A stretch of DNA of 64,000 nucleotides from Streptococcus sp. SN-1 (GCF_041154385.1 NZ_AP028929.1:806001-870000); one strand, 5' to 3'. Shown: positions 1-8,166, counted from the stretch's first letter. The notes: generated by a model not told the origin, from the letters alone. Numbers and translations: made by a program.

Positions 1-1
1 T

Positions 2-892
2 AATCGTACGGTTTCTATGATTAATAAATACTTTGACGGGCAAGTCCCTGCCTATGTAGAGGGTGTAACAGAGTTTGACAATGCTCTTGCTCAAGTAGCT
101 GCTGAATCAATCGCTGACTACCACACTCACATGGAAGCAGTTGACTACCCACGTGCCCTAGAAGCAGTATGGACTCTTATTTCACGTACTAATAAATACA
201 TCGATGAGACCGCACCATGGGTCTTGGCCAAGGATGAAGCACTTCGTGACCAATTAGCAAGTGTCATGAGCCACTTGGCAGCTAGCCTTCGCGTCGTAGC
301 ACACTTGATTGAGCCATTTATGATGGAAACCAGTCGTGCAGTTTTGACTCAACTTGGTTTAGCAGAAGTTGCTAGCCTTGAGAACTTGAGCTTGGCTGAC
401 TTCCCTGCAGGTGTAACTGTAGTTTCCAAAGGGACACCAATCTTCCCCCGTCTGGATATGGAAGAAGAAATCGCCTATATCAAGGAACAAATGGAAGGTA
501 ACAAACCAGCAGTCGAGAAAGAATGGAATCCAGATGAAGTTGAACTCAAACTAAACAAGGAAGAAATCAAGTTTGAAGACTTTGATAAGGTTGAAATCCG
601 TGTTGCAGAAGTCAAAGAAGTTTCCAAAGTGGAAGGTTCAGATAAGTTACTTCAATTCCGCTTGGATGCTGGTGATGGTGAAGATCGTCAAATTCTTTCA
701 GGAATTGCAAAATACTATCCAAATGAACAAGAATTGGTCGGCAAGAAAGTCCAAATTGTTGCTAACCTCAAACCTCGTAAAATGATGAAGAAATATGTCA
801 GCCAAGGTATGATCCTATCAGCTGAACATGATGGACAATTAACCCTTCTTACAGTTGATCCAGCTGTACCAAACGGAAGTGTGATTGGGTAA
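2..892 (+). CDS. metG: Methionine--tRNA ligase, C-terminal part (5' end outside window)
   Basis: Charges tRNA-Met with methionine in the cytosol. The reading frame is open from base 2, upstream of the first ATG at 17, so this is the 3' part of a longer gene and not a gene starting at 17. The first ~150 residues are the helical anticodon-binding region ([15 protein letters not shown] is typical of MetRS). The last ~110 residues form an EMAP/Trbp111-like OB-fold tRNA-binding domain ([37 protein letters not shown]). The dimerising C-terminal domain is normal for Firmicute MetRS. The C terminus looks intact. Confidence 0.95.
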   Translation, partial: NRTVSMINKYFDGQVPAYVEGVTEFDNALAQVAAESIADYHTHMEAVDYPRALEAVWTLISRTNKYIDETAPWVLAKDEALRDQLASVMSHLAASLRVVAHLIEPFMMETSRAVLTQLGLAEVASLENLSLADFPAGVTVVSKGTPIFPRLDMEEEIAYIKEQMEGNKPAVEKEWNPDEVELKLNKEEIKFEDFDKVEIRVAEVKEVSKVEGSDKLLQFRLDAGDGEDRQILSGIAKYYPNEQELVGKKVQIVANLKPRKMMKKYVSQGMILSAEHDGQLTLLTVDPAVPNGSVIG

Positions 893-932
893 AAATAGAC
901 AGGACTAGTTCATGCTAGTTCTGTTTTTTATT

Positions 933-1176
933 TACACTCAATGAAAATCAAAGAGTAAACTAGGAAGCTAGCCGCAGGTTGCTCAAAGCACTGCTTTGAG
1001 GTTGTAGATGAAACTGACAAAGTCAGCTCAAAACACTGTTTTGAGGTTGTGGATAGAACTGACGAAGTCAGCTCAAAACACTGTTTTGAGGTTGGGGATA
1101 GAACTGACGAAGTCAGTAACCATACATACGGTAAGGCGATGCTGACGTGGTTTGAAGAGATTTTCGAAGAGCATTA
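933..1176 (+). repeat. BOX element (A-B-B-B-C type)
   Basis: Starts with the boxA signature ACTCAATGAAAATCAAAGAG and ends with the boxC signature GGTTTGAAGAGATTTTCGAAG. Between them are about three boxB modules built on TTTTGAGGTTG and GAACTGACGAAGTCAG. It fills most of the gap between metG and padR. BOX elements are non-coding interspersed repeats of pneumococcus and close relatives, and can form a long stem-loop as RNA. This copy ends in GAGCATTAA where the others have GAGTAT. Confidence 0.93.
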
Positions 1177-1186
1177 ACTATTATGC

Positions 1187-1235
1187 TTTACAAACTAGTG
1201 TGAAAGTGGTATATTATAGATGAAGCTACTAGTAG
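1187..1235 (+). promoter_or_regulatory. padR promoter with palindromic operator candidate
   Basis: The -35 TTTACA (1187-1192) and -10 TATATT (1210-1215) are 17 bp apart. A perfect 10-bp palindrome, CTACTAGTAG (1226-1235), lies just past the expected start of transcription, and a second ACTAGT sits in the spacer. PadR-family repressors commonly control their own operons through such palindromes, so this is a plausible autoregulatory operator (inference). Confidence 0.6.
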
Positions 1236-1266
1236 GTATTACAAAATAGATTAGAAGGGAGAAGGG

Positions 1267-1587
1267 ATGAAAGAAACTCAACTATTAAAAGGTGTTCTTG
1301 AAGGTTGTGTCTTGGATATGATTGGTCAAAAAGAGCGGTATGGTTATGAGTTGGTTCAAACTTTGCGAGATGCTGGATTTGACACTATCGTTCCAGGAAC
1401 TATTTATCCTTTGTTGCAAAAGTTAGAAAAAAATCAATGGATAAGAGGCGACATGCGCCCGTCGCCAGATGGTCCAGATCGGAAGTATTTTTCGTTAACC
1501 AAAGAAGGAGAAGAGCGTGTCTCGGTCTTTTGGCAACAATGGGACGATTTGAGTCAAAAAGTAGAAGGAATTAAGAATGGGGGTTAA
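1267..1587 (+). CDS. PadR-family transcriptional regulator
   Basis: A 106-aa winged-helix DNA-binding protein. The PadR core is clear: LKGVLEGCVLDMIGQKERYGYELVQTL for the first helices, then TIYPLLQKLEKNQW as recognition helix and DGPDRKYFSLTKEGEE as the wing. It is the short (subfamily 2) form without a long C-terminal dimerisation helix bundle. A good ribosome site (GAAGGGAGAAGGG) precedes the ATG. It lies 3 bp upstream of a membrane-protein gene in the arrangement typical of PadR pairs, where the regulator controls the membrane protein or an efflux function. The inducer is unknown. Confidence 0.88.
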   Translation: MKETQLLKGVLEGCVLDMIGQKERYGYELVQTLRDAGFDTIVPGTIYPLLQKLEKNQWIRGDMRPSPDGPDRKYFSLTKEGEERVSVFWQQWDDLSQKVEGIKNGG

Positions 1588-1590
1588 ACC

Positions 1591-2406
1591 ATGAAGAAAA
1601 TGAAGTATTACGAAGAAACAAGCGCTTTGTTGCATGAGTTTTCTGAGGAGAATCAGCAGTATTTTGAGGAGCTGTGGGATAGTTTTAATCTTGCTGGATT
1701 TCTCTATGATGAGGACTATCTCAGAGAGCAGATTTATTTGATGATGTTAGATTTCTCAGAAGCAGAACGAGATGGCATGAGTGCAGAGGAGTATCTAGGT
1801 AAGAATCCTAAAAAATTAATGAAAGAGATGCTCAGGGAAGTACCTCGCAGTTCTATCAAGGAGTCCCTTTTGACGCCAATTCTTGTCTTAGCGGTATTAC
1901 GTTATTATCAGCTACTAAGTGATTTTTCTAAAGGTCCTCTCTTAACAGTCAATTTGCTTACATTTTTAGGGCAACTTCTTATTTTTCTGATTGGATTTGG
2001 ACTTGTGGCCACAATCTTACGTTGGGGCTTAGTTCAAGATTCTCCTAAAATGAAAATTGGCACCTATATTGTCGTTGGGATTCTTGTTCTGCTAGTTGTT
2101 CTGGGATATGTAGGAATAGGAAGTTTTGTACAAGAAGGAGCATTTTATCTTCCTGCTCCCTGGGATAGTTTCCTTGTTTTTACGCTTTCTCTAGTCATCA
2201 GTATTTGGAATTGGAAAGAAGATTTTTTTCGTCCCTTTAACAGTATGATTGTTGCCCAGCTTATTGTAGGTTCTCTGCTCCGTTACTATGAGTGGATGGG
2301 AATTTCAAATGTTTTTCTTACAAAGATTATTCCTTTAGCTGTTCTCTTTATTGGTATCTTTCTCTTTTTCCGTGGGTTTAAGAAGATAAAATGGAGTGAA
2401 ATATAG
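1591..2406 (+). CDS. PadR-associated membrane protein
   Basis: A 271-aa protein. The N-terminal ~100 residues are soluble, acidic and helical (YYEETSALLHEFSEENQQYFEELWDSF), similar to the cytosolic part of DUF1129/DUF1048-type proteins that accompany PadR regulators. After that come about five hydrophobic membrane segments (near residues 92-108, 112-142, 150-175, 190-206, 240-262). It starts 3 bp after padR, so it is translated from the same message. Function is unknown; a membrane sensor or bacteriocin/envelope-stress role is only a guess from the pairing. Confidence 0.75.
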   Translation: MKKMKYYEETSALLHEFSEENQQYFEELWDSFNLAGFLYDEDYLREQIYLMMLDFSEAERDGMSAEEYLGKNPKKLMKEMLREVPRSSIKESLLTPILVLAVLRYYQLLSDFSKGPLLTVNLLTFLGQLLIFLIGFGLVATILRWGLVQDSPKMKIGTYIVVGILVLLVVLGYVGIGSFVQEGAFYLPAPWDSFLVFTLSLVISIWNWKEDFFRPFNSMIVAQLIVGSLLRYYEWMGISNVFLTKIIPLAVLFIGIFLFFRGFKKIKWSEI

Positions 2407-2408
2407 TC

Positions 2409-2434
2409 AAAAAGCCGTTGCAAAGCGGTTTTTT
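2409..2434 (+). terminator. Rho-independent terminator after the padR operon
   Basis: AAAAGCCG and CGGTTTTTT form a stem (one G-U pair) around TTGCAAAG and run into a T tract. A hairpin with the same loop start (TTGCAAA) follows the next gene. Confidence 0.75.
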
Positions 2435-2480
2435 GTTATAATGAAGGGAAGAATGTTAGAAATTAAAGGAGAAAAATTTG

Positions 2481-3407
2481 ATGAGGTACATAACTCTTGG
2501 TCAAGATGACAAAGAATTATCAGAAATTGTTCTCGGAATGATGAGAATAGAAGATAAGTCTGTAAAAGAAGTTGAAGAGCTTGTAGAAACAGCACTTTCT
2601 GTTGGAATCAATGCTTTTGACTTGGCTGATATTTATGGTCGTGGTCGTTGTGAAGAACTGTTAGGTCTCGTCCTAAAAAATCGTCCAGATTTAAGAGAAG
2701 AAATGTGGATTCAGTCAAAATGTGGCATTCGCATTGAAGAATTTACCTATTTTGATTTTTCTAAGAACTATATTATAAAATCAGTAGACGGAATTTTGCA
2801 AAGATTGAAGATTGATCATCTAGATAGCTTGCTCCTTCATCGACCAGATGCTTTGATGGAGTCTGACCAAGTAGCAGAAGCCTTTGATCTTCTTTATAAA
2901 CAAGGTAAGGTTCGAGATTTTGGAGTTTCTAATCAAAATCCTATGATGATGGAGTTGCTTAAAAAAGATGTCAAGCAGCCGTTAGCTGTTAATCAGTTAC
3001 AATTGAGTGCGGCTTTTACTCCAGGATTCGAATCAGGTTTTCATGTTAATATGGAAGATAGTCAAGCAGCTATGCGAGATGGCAGCATTTTTGAATATTG
3101 CAAATTACACGATGTGGTCATTCAAGCATGGTCTGTCTTACAATTTGGGTATTTTAAAGGGAATTTTGTTGGAAATGAGAAATTTCAAGCTTTAAATCAA
3201 GTACTTGATCGTTTAGCTATTAAATATGGAGTAACCTCTTCAACTATTGCCATTTCTTGGATATTGCGTTATCCAGCAAAAATGCAGGCAGTGGTAGGAA
3301 CAACAAATCCTAAGCACTTGAGAGAAGTTAGCCAAGCGGCAAACTTTAGCTTAACAAGAAAAGAATGGTATGAAATTTATCTTGCAGCAGGGAATAATTT
3401 ACCTTAG
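2481..3407 (+). CDS. Aldo/keto reductase family oxidoreductase
   Basis: A 308-aa NADPH-dependent (alpha/beta)8-barrel reductase. Landmarks: GINAFDLADIYGRGRCEELLG contains the catalytic Asp and Tyr; VSNQNPMMMELL and AVNQLQLS are core strands; WILRYPAKMQAVVGTTNPKHL is the cofactor-binding end. It resembles the YdhF-type subfamily. A TTG lies one codon earlier, but AAAGGAG at 2465-2471 is best spaced for the ATG at 2481, so that start is used. It sits alone between two similar terminators. The substrate cannot be read from sequence. Confidence 0.88.
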   Translation: MRYITLGQDDKELSEIVLGMMRIEDKSVKEVEELVETALSVGINAFDLADIYGRGRCEELLGLVLKNRPDLREEMWIQSKCGIRIEEFTYFDFSKNYIIKSVDGILQRLKIDHLDSLLLHRPDALMESDQVAEAFDLLYKQGKVRDFGVSNQNPMMMELLKKDVKQPLAVNQLQLSAAFTPGFESGFHVNMEDSQAAMRDGSIFEYCKLHDVVIQAWSVLQFGYFKGNFVGNEKFQALNQVLDRLAIKYGVTSSTIAISWILRYPAKMQAVVGTTNPKHLREVSQAANFSLTRKEWYEIYLAAGNNLP

Positions 3408-3436
3408 GCAAAAATGCATTTAAAGAAATTACAGTC

Positions 3437-3463
3437 AAAAAAACGTTGCAAAACGTTTTTTTT
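3437..3463 (+). terminator. Rho-independent terminator after the aldo/keto reductase gene
   Basis: A stem AAAAAAACG/CGTTTTTTT around TTGCAAAA, followed by T residues. Confidence 0.8.
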
Positions 3464-3528
3464 GTTATGTGACCATTTGTCTGTCTTGATTCGTTAGGTA
3501 CGGTTCATTAACGGATGATTATGATTTA

Positions 3529-3632
3529 ATACTCAATGAAAATCAAAAAGCAAACTAGGAAGCTAGCCACAGGGTGTACTTGAGTACGGTAAGGCGACGC
3601 TGACGTGGTTTGAAGAGATTTTCGAAGAGTAT
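3529..3632 (+). repeat. Short BOX element (A-C type, no clear boxB)
   Basis: Carries boxA (ACTCAATGAAAATCAAAAAG) and boxC (GACGTGGTTTGAAGAGATTT), joined by a shortened middle with a changed sequence (CCACAGGGTGTACTTGAGTACGG). Of the five BOX copies it is the shortest and most altered. Confidence 0.88.
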
Positions 3633-3633
3633 A

Positions 3634-3720
3634 ACTATTCTGATTTACATACTATCAGGGAAGCAGTATCCCATAATTGACGGCACGCTAGTAGGTACTA
3701 TAAAATGGACTAGAGTACTT
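3634..3720 (+). repeat. Degenerate second copy of the BOX-adjacent padR promoter region
   Basis: The bases after this BOX resemble those after the BOX at 933-1176: TTTACA (3644-3649), then GCTAGTAGGTA, then TATAAAATGGACTAG versus TTACAAAATAGATTAG. The -10 position is lost (TATCCC) and no regulator gene follows. The rest of the 3408-3788 gap holds only the terminators and the BOX. Confidence 0.5.
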
Positions 3721-3752
3721 TTTTTGATTGGGTATAAAACATCATAGAGAAT

Positions 3753-3790
3753 AAAAAATAGGTTAGGATTTTTTCTCCTAACCTATTTTT
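3753..3790 (-). terminator. Terminator of the hemolysin III-like operon
   Basis: AAAATAGGTTAGGA and TCCTAACCTATTTT form a 14-bp perfect stem with T runs on both sides. It directly abuts the stop codon of the minus-strand gene and can work in both directions. Confidence 0.85.
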
Positions 3791-4436
3791 ACATGTAATA
3801 AACAATGGCGATGTATTGGAGTGTGGACGCAGCTAGGATAAAGAGATGCCAAATCATGTGGAAATAAGGTTTTTTCTTTGCATAAAATCCAGCCCCAACT
3901 GTATAACAGAGTCCGCCAGTTACCATGAGACTCCAGAAAATTGGTGTCGTTTGACTGATAATGGCAGGAATGATAGTCAGAACCAACCAGCCCATAATCA
4001 GGTAAAGAGCAAGGCTGAATTTCTCATTGACTTTTTTAGCAAAGATTTTATAGAGAATACCAAAGATGGTCGTTCCCCATTGGGTGGCAATAATCAGATA
4101 GCCAAACCAGTTATTCATTAAGGTCAAGACGACGGGCGTGTATGAGCCAGCAATGGCAACATAAATCATAGAATGGTCGATGATTCGCAAGACATATTTG
4201 TGGGTCGAACCATAGGCCATAGAGTGGTAAATGGTGGATGAGAGGAACATGAGAAAGAGACTAATAACGAAAATGGAAACGCCTATAGATGATAAAAATC
4301 CGTGTGTCTCATAACTATAGGTGGATGAAATAGGTAGTAAGATGAGCATGATGACTGCACCTACGGCATGGGTCACGCTATTAGCAATTTCCTCTCCAAA
4401 ACTGAGTTGTTTGCTGAGTTTTAGGCTTGTATTCAT
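3789..4436 (-). CDS. Hemolysin III / PAQR-family membrane protein
   Basis: A 215-aa integral membrane protein with seven predicted spans. Family signatures are present: EEIANSVTHAVGA at the N terminus, SSTIYHSM and RIIDHSMIYVAIAGSYTPV in the middle, and FHMIWHLFIL near the C terminus. These supply the conserved Ser, Asp and His cluster thought to bind metal in the CREST/PAQR superfamily. Bacillus cereus hemolysin III was reported to be haemolytic, but most homologues have no proven toxin role. It overlaps the upstream DUF1836 gene by one base, so the two form an operon. Confidence 0.88.
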   Translation of the reverse strand: MNTSLKLSKQLSFGEEIANSVTHAVGAVIMLILLPISSTYSYETHGFLSSIGVSIFVISLFLMFLSSTIYHSMAYGSTHKYVLRIIDHSMIYVAIAGSYTPVVLTLMNNWFGYLIIATQWGTTIFGILYKIFAKKVNEKFSLALYLIMGWLVLTIIPAIISQTTPIFWSLMVTGGLCYTVGAGFYAKKKPYFHMIWHLFILAASTLQYIAIVYYM

Positions 4437-4879
4437 TAGATTTCCTCCTCTTGAGTATGATGGATTAAGGCTAGAGTTTGATGATAGAGTTTAACGGTTT
4501 GGCAGCTGGTTTGGATGATAGGGTTAGCTGGGTCAATTCCTTGGTTCATGTAGTCCACAAAAGCATCGTAGAGTTGCTCTGAACTTGCTTGACTTTGGAG
4601 AGTATTAAGTGTCTGGGCTATTTCTTGAATAGAAAATACCGACTTGAGGGTTGTGATAGCAATCAGACGGGCAATCTGTTGGCGTTGGTATTTTTTCTTG
4701 TCAGGCTTTGTTAGGTAACCATGTTTCACATAATTATTGACCATAGATGCTGTCAGGCCCTTATCTTTATCAGGAGAGATAGGGGCGCATACCTGATTGA
4801 CATAGAGCAAAACTTGGTCCAGATAGAGGTCAATGTTTGGAATTTCTGCCCATTTTGGGTAGGAAAAGGTAGTTTTCAT
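4436..4879 (-). CDS. DUF1836 family protein, putative DNA-binding regulator
   Basis: A 147-aa soluble protein. The segment GLTASMVNNYVKHGYLTKPDKKKYQRQQIARLIAITTLK has the shape of a MerR-like winged helix (helix-turn-helix plus wing), as in DUF1836. A helical C-terminal domain follows. No metal-binding cysteine pattern is evident. The ribosome site AAGGAG lies just upstream. A perfect inverted repeat at the promoter suggests that it represses its own operon with the hemolysin III-like gene (inference). Confidence 0.8.
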   Translation of the reverse strand: MKTTFSYPKWAEIPNIDLYLDQVLLYVNQVCAPISPDKDKGLTASMVNNYVKHGYLTKPDKKKYQRQQIARLIAITTLKSVFSIQEIAQTLNTLQSQASSEQLYDAFVDYMNQGIDPANPIIQTSCQTVKLYHQTLALIHHTQEEEI

Positions 4880-4894
4880 TTTTAACTCCTTTTT

Positions 4895-4942
4895 ATCTAG
4901 CTTTAATAACTAGATTATAAAATAATAAAAACAGAAAGTCAA
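4895..4942 (-). promoter_or_regulatory. Promoter and inverted-repeat operator of the DUF1836 operon
   Basis: Read on the minus strand: -35 TTGACT (4942-4937), 17 bp, -10 TATAAT (4919-4914). An inverted repeat ATCTAG-9-CTAGAT (4895-4915) overlaps the -10 end and the transcription start, the usual position for an autorepressor site. Confidence 0.65.
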
Positions 4943-4953
4943 GTTTTAACTGC

Positions 4954-4982
4954 TTGTGAAAAGGCTTAAATTATGCTATGAT
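4954..4982 (+). promoter_or_regulatory. Promoter of the acetyltransferase-ogt operon
   Basis: -35 TTGTGA and extended -10 TGCTATGAT, 17 bp apart. It is divergent from the DUF1836 promoter, whose -35 lies only about 12 bp away. Confidence 0.6.
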
Positions 4983-5013
4983 GGGAGAAACTAGTCAGAA
5001 ATGAGGAGAAAAG

Positions 5014-5508
5014 ATGGAGATTCGTTTAGCTTTTCCAAATGAAGTAGATGCCATCATGCAGGTGATGGAGGATGCTAAAAAATGTTTAGCAGATGCTGGT
5101 AGTGACCAATGGCAAAATGGTTATCCAAATGCAGATGTTATCATAGATGATATTATCTCAGGTCAAGCATACGTAGCCTTGGAAGAGGGAGAACTACTAG
5201 CTTATGCTGCTGTGACTAAGAGTCCAGAGGCAGCATATGAAGCCATTTATGAGGGAAACTGGCAAGCTGGTGAGTCAGAGTACCTAGTCTTTCACCGTAT
5301 CGCTGTGGCAGCAGATGTCCAGGGACAGGGCGTTGCTCAAACCTTTTTAGAGGGCTTAATTGAAGGATTTGATTATCTGGATTTTCGTTCAGATACGCAT
5401 GCTGAAAACAAGGTTATGCAATATATTTTTGAAAAACTTGGTTTTAAACGGGTTGGAAAGGTGCCGGTTGATGGCGAACGCTTGGCCTATCAAAAATTGA
5501 AGAAATAA
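5014..5508 (+). CDS. GNAT-family N-acetyltransferase
   Basis: A 164-aa cytosolic acetyltransferase. The acetyl-CoA pyrophosphate loop is seen in HRIAVAADVQGQGVAQTFLEG (Q-x-x-G-x-A type). The C-terminal strand pair is FRSDTHAENKVMQYIFEKLGFKRVG, where the N-x-x-M-x-x-x-F-E-K-LGF pattern is typical. A strong ribosome site, GAGGAG, precedes the ATG. The stop overlaps the next ATG (TAATG), so it is coupled to ogt. The acceptor substrate is unknown. Confidence 0.88.
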   Translation: MEIRLAFPNEVDAIMQVMEDAKKCLADAGSDQWQNGYPNADVIIDDIISGQAYVALEEGELLAYAAVTKSPEAAYEAIYEGNWQAGESEYLVFHRIAVAADVQGQGVAQTFLEGLIEGFDYLDFRSDTHAENKVMQYIFEKLGFKRVGKVPVDGERLAYQKLKK

Positions 5509-6026
5509 TGCAAAAGAAGTACGTAAAAAAGCTCTACTTTTCGCCAATAGGAACCTTGTCTTTGGTTGCCGACGAGCAATATCTGTATGGCATTTGGGTG
5601 CAGGAGCAGAAGCATTTTGAGAGGGGACTAGGAGATGAGACGATAGAAGCAGTTGTTAGTCATCCCATTTTAGATCCAGTTATTGCTTGCTTAGATGCTT
5701 ACTTTAAAGGCAAGTCTCATGATTTATCCAACTTGCCCTTGGCTCCAATCGGAACGGATTTTGAAAAGCGAGTTTGGTCCTATTTACAGGAAATTCCTTA
5801 TGGTCAGACAGTGACCTATGGACAAATAGCCCAAGAGCTACAAGTGGCTTCTGCTCAAGCAATTGGTGGAGCAGTGGGGCGCAATCCTTGGTCTATCCTA
5901 GTACCTTGTCATCGGGTGCTGGGGGCTGGCAAGCGTCTGACAGGGTATGCTGCAGGAGTGGAAAAGAAAGCTTGGCTCTTGGAGCATGAAGGCGTAGATT
6001 TTAAAGAGATAAACAATAGAAAGTGA
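5508..6026 (+). CDS. ogt: Methylated-DNA--protein-cysteine methyltransferase
   Basis: A 172-aa suicide DNA-repair enzyme that moves O6-alkyl groups from guanine to its own cysteine. The active-site motif PCHRV is present in NPWSILVPCHRVLGAGKRLTGYAAG, and the helix-turn-helix region is FEKRVWSYLQEIPYGQTVTYGQIA. The length is normal for the Ogt/AdaB type. It starts inside the stop codon of the acetyltransferase gene, and its own stop overlaps the reading frame of the next gene, giving a tight three-gene operon. Confidence 0.93.
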   Translation: MQKKYVKKLYFSPIGTLSLVADEQYLYGIWVQEQKHFERGLGDETIEAVVSHPILDPVIACLDAYFKGKSHDLSNLPLAPIGTDFEKRVWSYLQEIPYGQTVTYGQIAQELQVASAQAIGGAVGRNPWSILVPCHRVLGAGKRLTGYAAGVEKKAWLLEHEGVDFKEINNRK

Positions 6027-6031
6027 AAGAC

Positions 6032-6388
6032 ATGTTAGAATTTATCGAATATCCAAAATGTTCAACTTGTAAAAAAGCAAAACAAGAATTAAATCAACTC
6101 GGTGTAGAATACAAAGCTGTTCACATCGTTGAAGAAACACCTAGCCAAGAAGTTATTTTAAACTGGTTAGAGACTTCAGGTTTCGAGTTGAAGCAATTTT
6201 TCAACACCAGTGGGATCAAATACCGTGAATTAGGGCTGAAAGATAAGGTAGGAAGCCTGTCAAACCAAGAAGCGGCTGAGTTGCTAGCAAGTGACGGTAT
6301 GTTGTTAAAACGACCCATTTTAGTAGAAAATGGAACTGTTAAGCAGATCGGTTATCGAAAACCTTACGAAAAATTGGGATTGAAATAG
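6032..6388 (+). CDS. Spx/ArsC-like thioredoxin-fold protein
   Basis: A 118-aa protein with the redox motif C-S-T-C in EFIEYPKCSTCKKAKQELN, followed by the ArsC-family pattern IKYRELGLKDKVGSLS and the cis-Pro element LLKRPILV. In Spx the motif is CxxC and the protein binds the RNA polymerase alpha subunit; in YffB-like relatives the job is uncertain. This is the short YffB/ArsC-like branch and not a typical 130-aa Spx. A GTG at 6023 is in frame, but the ATG at 6032 gives the conserved N terminus. Confidence 0.78.
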   Translation: MLEFIEYPKCSTCKKAKQELNQLGVEYKAVHIVEETPSQEVILNWLETSGFELKQFFNTSGIKYRELGLKDKVGSLSNQEAAELLASDGMLLKRPILVENGTVKQIGYRKPYEKLGLK

Positions 6389-6509
6389 TTTTTACTTATC
6401 TCTTTGATAGATAAAATATATAGCCTCCCTGTTTCAAAGTATGATAAACTAGTAGGTAGACAAAGTCTGTACCTGACCGTAGCAAATAATTTCATTGACG
6501 GCAGAAGTA

Positions 6510-6518
6510 TGGTAGAAT
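6510..6518 (+). promoter_or_regulatory. Extended -10 promoter of the amino-acid ABC operon
   Basis: TGGTAGAAT (TGn plus TAGAAT) lies 27 bp before the ATG and AGGAGAGG is the ribosome site. No good -35 is seen at the right distance, as is common with extended -10 promoters in streptococci. Confidence 0.5.
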
Positions 6519-6545
6519 GAATCATTATCAGGAGAGGATGTTTTT

Positions 6546-7346
6546 ATGAATGTTACAACGATTTTAGCATCAGATTGGTACCAAAACTTGATGCAATTGA
6601 TTCCGGATGGCAAGCTGTTTAGCCTGCGTTCGGTCTTTGATGGAATTCCAAGAATTGTCCAACAACTTCCAACAACGATTATGTTGACAATTGGTGGTGC
6701 CCTTTTTGGCTTGGTTTTGGCACTTCTTTTTGCCATTGTGAAAATCAATCGTGTCAAGATTTTATACCCCTTACAGGCCTTCTTTGTTAGTTTCTTAAAA
6801 GGGACACCGATTTTGGTTCAACTCATGTTGACCTACTACGGAATTCCTTTGGCTTTGAAAGCTCTCAATCAGCAATGGGGAACTGGTTTCAATATCAATG
6901 CGATTCCAGCCGCTGCTTTTGCAATTGTCGCCTTTGCCTTCAATGAAGCAGCTTATGCCAGTGAAACCATTCGTGCAGCCATTCTCTCAGTCAATCCTGG
7001 TGAGATTGAGGCGGCACGCAGTCTGGGCATGACCCGAGCACAAGTTTATCGTCGCGTAATTATTCCAAATGCAGCAGTTGTGGCGACTCCAACCTTAATC
7101 AATTCTCTAATCGGATTGACCAAGGGAACTTCCCTAGCCTTTAGTGCGGGTGTTGTGGAAGTCTTTGCCCAAGCTCAGATTCTAGGTGGAGCTGATTATC
7201 GTTACTTTGAACGCTTTATCTCCGTTGCCCTTGTTTATTGGGTAGTCAATATCGGAATTGAAAGCCTCGGTCGTTTCATCGAGAGAAAAATGGCTATTTC
7301 TGCACCCGATACAGTGAAAACAGATGTGAAAGGAGACCTTCGTTAA
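6546..7346 (+). CDS. Amino-acid ABC transporter permease (His/Glu/Gln type)
   Basis: A 266-aa inner-membrane permease with about five spans. The EAA loop that docks on the ATPase is clear: NPGEIEAARSLGMTRAQVYRRVIIPNA. The family start PRIVQQLPTTIMLTIGGALFG and FLKGTPILVQLMLTYYGIP are typical of polar amino-acid permeases. Its stop overlaps the start of the ATPase gene. No substrate-binding protein is encoded in the operon, so the binding partner must be elsewhere. Confidence 0.92.
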   Translation: MNVTTILASDWYQNLMQLIPDGKLFSLRSVFDGIPRIVQQLPTTIMLTIGGALFGLVLALLFAIVKINRVKILYPLQAFFVSFLKGTPILVQLMLTYYGIPLALKALNQQWGTGFNINAIPAAAFAIVAFAFNEAAYASETIRAAILSVNPGEIEAARSLGMTRAQVYRRVIIPNAAVVATPTLINSLIGLTKGTSLAFSAGVVEVFAQAQILGGADYRYFERFISVALVYWVVNIGIESLGRFIERKMAISAPDTVKTDVKGDLR

Positions 7347-8089
7347 TGATTAAGATTTCGAATTTAAGCAAATCCTTTTCAGGACAGACTGTCTTGGATC
7401 ATCTGAACTTGGATATCCAAAAAGGAGAGGTTGTAGCCTTGATTGGTTCTTCAGGAGCTGGAAAATCAACCTTCCTTCGCAGTCTCAATTATCTTGAAAC
7501 ACCTGACAGTGGCTCTATTCAGATTGATGATTTCTCAGTTGATTTTTCTAAAATCACTCAAGAAGAAATCCTTGCCCTACGCCGTAAGCTGTCTATGGTT
7601 TTTCAACAGTTTAATTTGTTTGAACGCCGCACAGCACTTGATAATGTGAAAGAAGGCTTGGTTGTTGTCAAGAAATTGTCTGATCAAGAAGCGACTAAGA
7701 TTGCCAAGGAAGAGTTGGCTAAGGTTGGGCTTTCTGACCGTGAAAACCATTACCCTCGCCATTTATCAGGTGGACAGAAGCAACGGGTTGCCCTAGCGCG
7801 TGCGCTTGCTATGAAACCAGATGTCTTGCTCTTAGACGAACCAACTTCAGCCCTTGACCCAGAATTGGTCGGTGAAGTAGAAAAATCTATTGCAGATGCT
7901 GCTAAGTCAGGTCAAACCATGATTTTGGTCAGTCATGACATGTCCTTTGTAGCCCAAGTGGCTGATAAGATTCTCTTCTTAGATAAGGGGAAAATTATCG
8001 AGTCTGGAACACCAGATGAGATTATCCACCATCCTAAAGAAGAGCGGACAAAAGAATTCTTCGCTAGTTACAAACGAACTTATATTTGA
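7346..8089 (+). CDS. Amino-acid ABC transporter ATP-binding protein
   Basis: A 247-aa ABC ATPase of the GlnQ/HisP class. Walker A is GSSGAGKST, the Q loop lies in MVFQQFNLFERRTALDNV, the signature is LSGGQKQRVALARAL, Walker B is VLLLDEPTSALDPE and the switch His is in ILVSHDM. Its ATG overlaps the permease stop (TTAATGATT), indicating translational coupling. The pair imports a polar amino acid, probably glutamine or similar (family-level inference). Confidence 0.93.
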   Translation: MIKISNLSKSFSGQTVLDHLNLDIQKGEVVALIGSSGAGKSTFLRSLNYLETPDSGSIQIDDFSVDFSKITQEEILALRRKLSMVFQQFNLFERRTALDNVKEGLVVVKKLSDQEATKIAKEELAKVGLSDRENHYPRHLSGGQKQRVALARALAMKPDVLLLDEPTSALDPELVGEVEKSIADAAKSGQTMILVSHDMSFVAQVADKILFLDKGKIIESGTPDEIIHHPKEERTKEFFASYKRTYI

Positions 8090-8105
8090 TATAATAGATA
8101 AAGGA

Positions 8106-8134
8106 AAACTCAGTTAGCTGGACTAGCTGAGTTT
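8106..8134 (+). terminator. Hairpin after the ABC operon
   Basis: AAACTCAGTTAG and CTAGCTGAGTTT form a 12-bp stem with one G-U pair and a 5-base loop. The following T run is poor (TACTCTTT), so it may be a leaky terminator allowing read-through into the small membrane-protein gene. Confidence 0.65.
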
Positions 8135-8166
8135 ACTCTTTAAAAAAGATAGAAATGAGAGAAATC

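Noticed and set aside
3846..4121. 91-aa plus-strand reading frame
   Set aside because: It is antisense to the hemolysin III-like gene, has no ribosome site and its composition follows the real gene.
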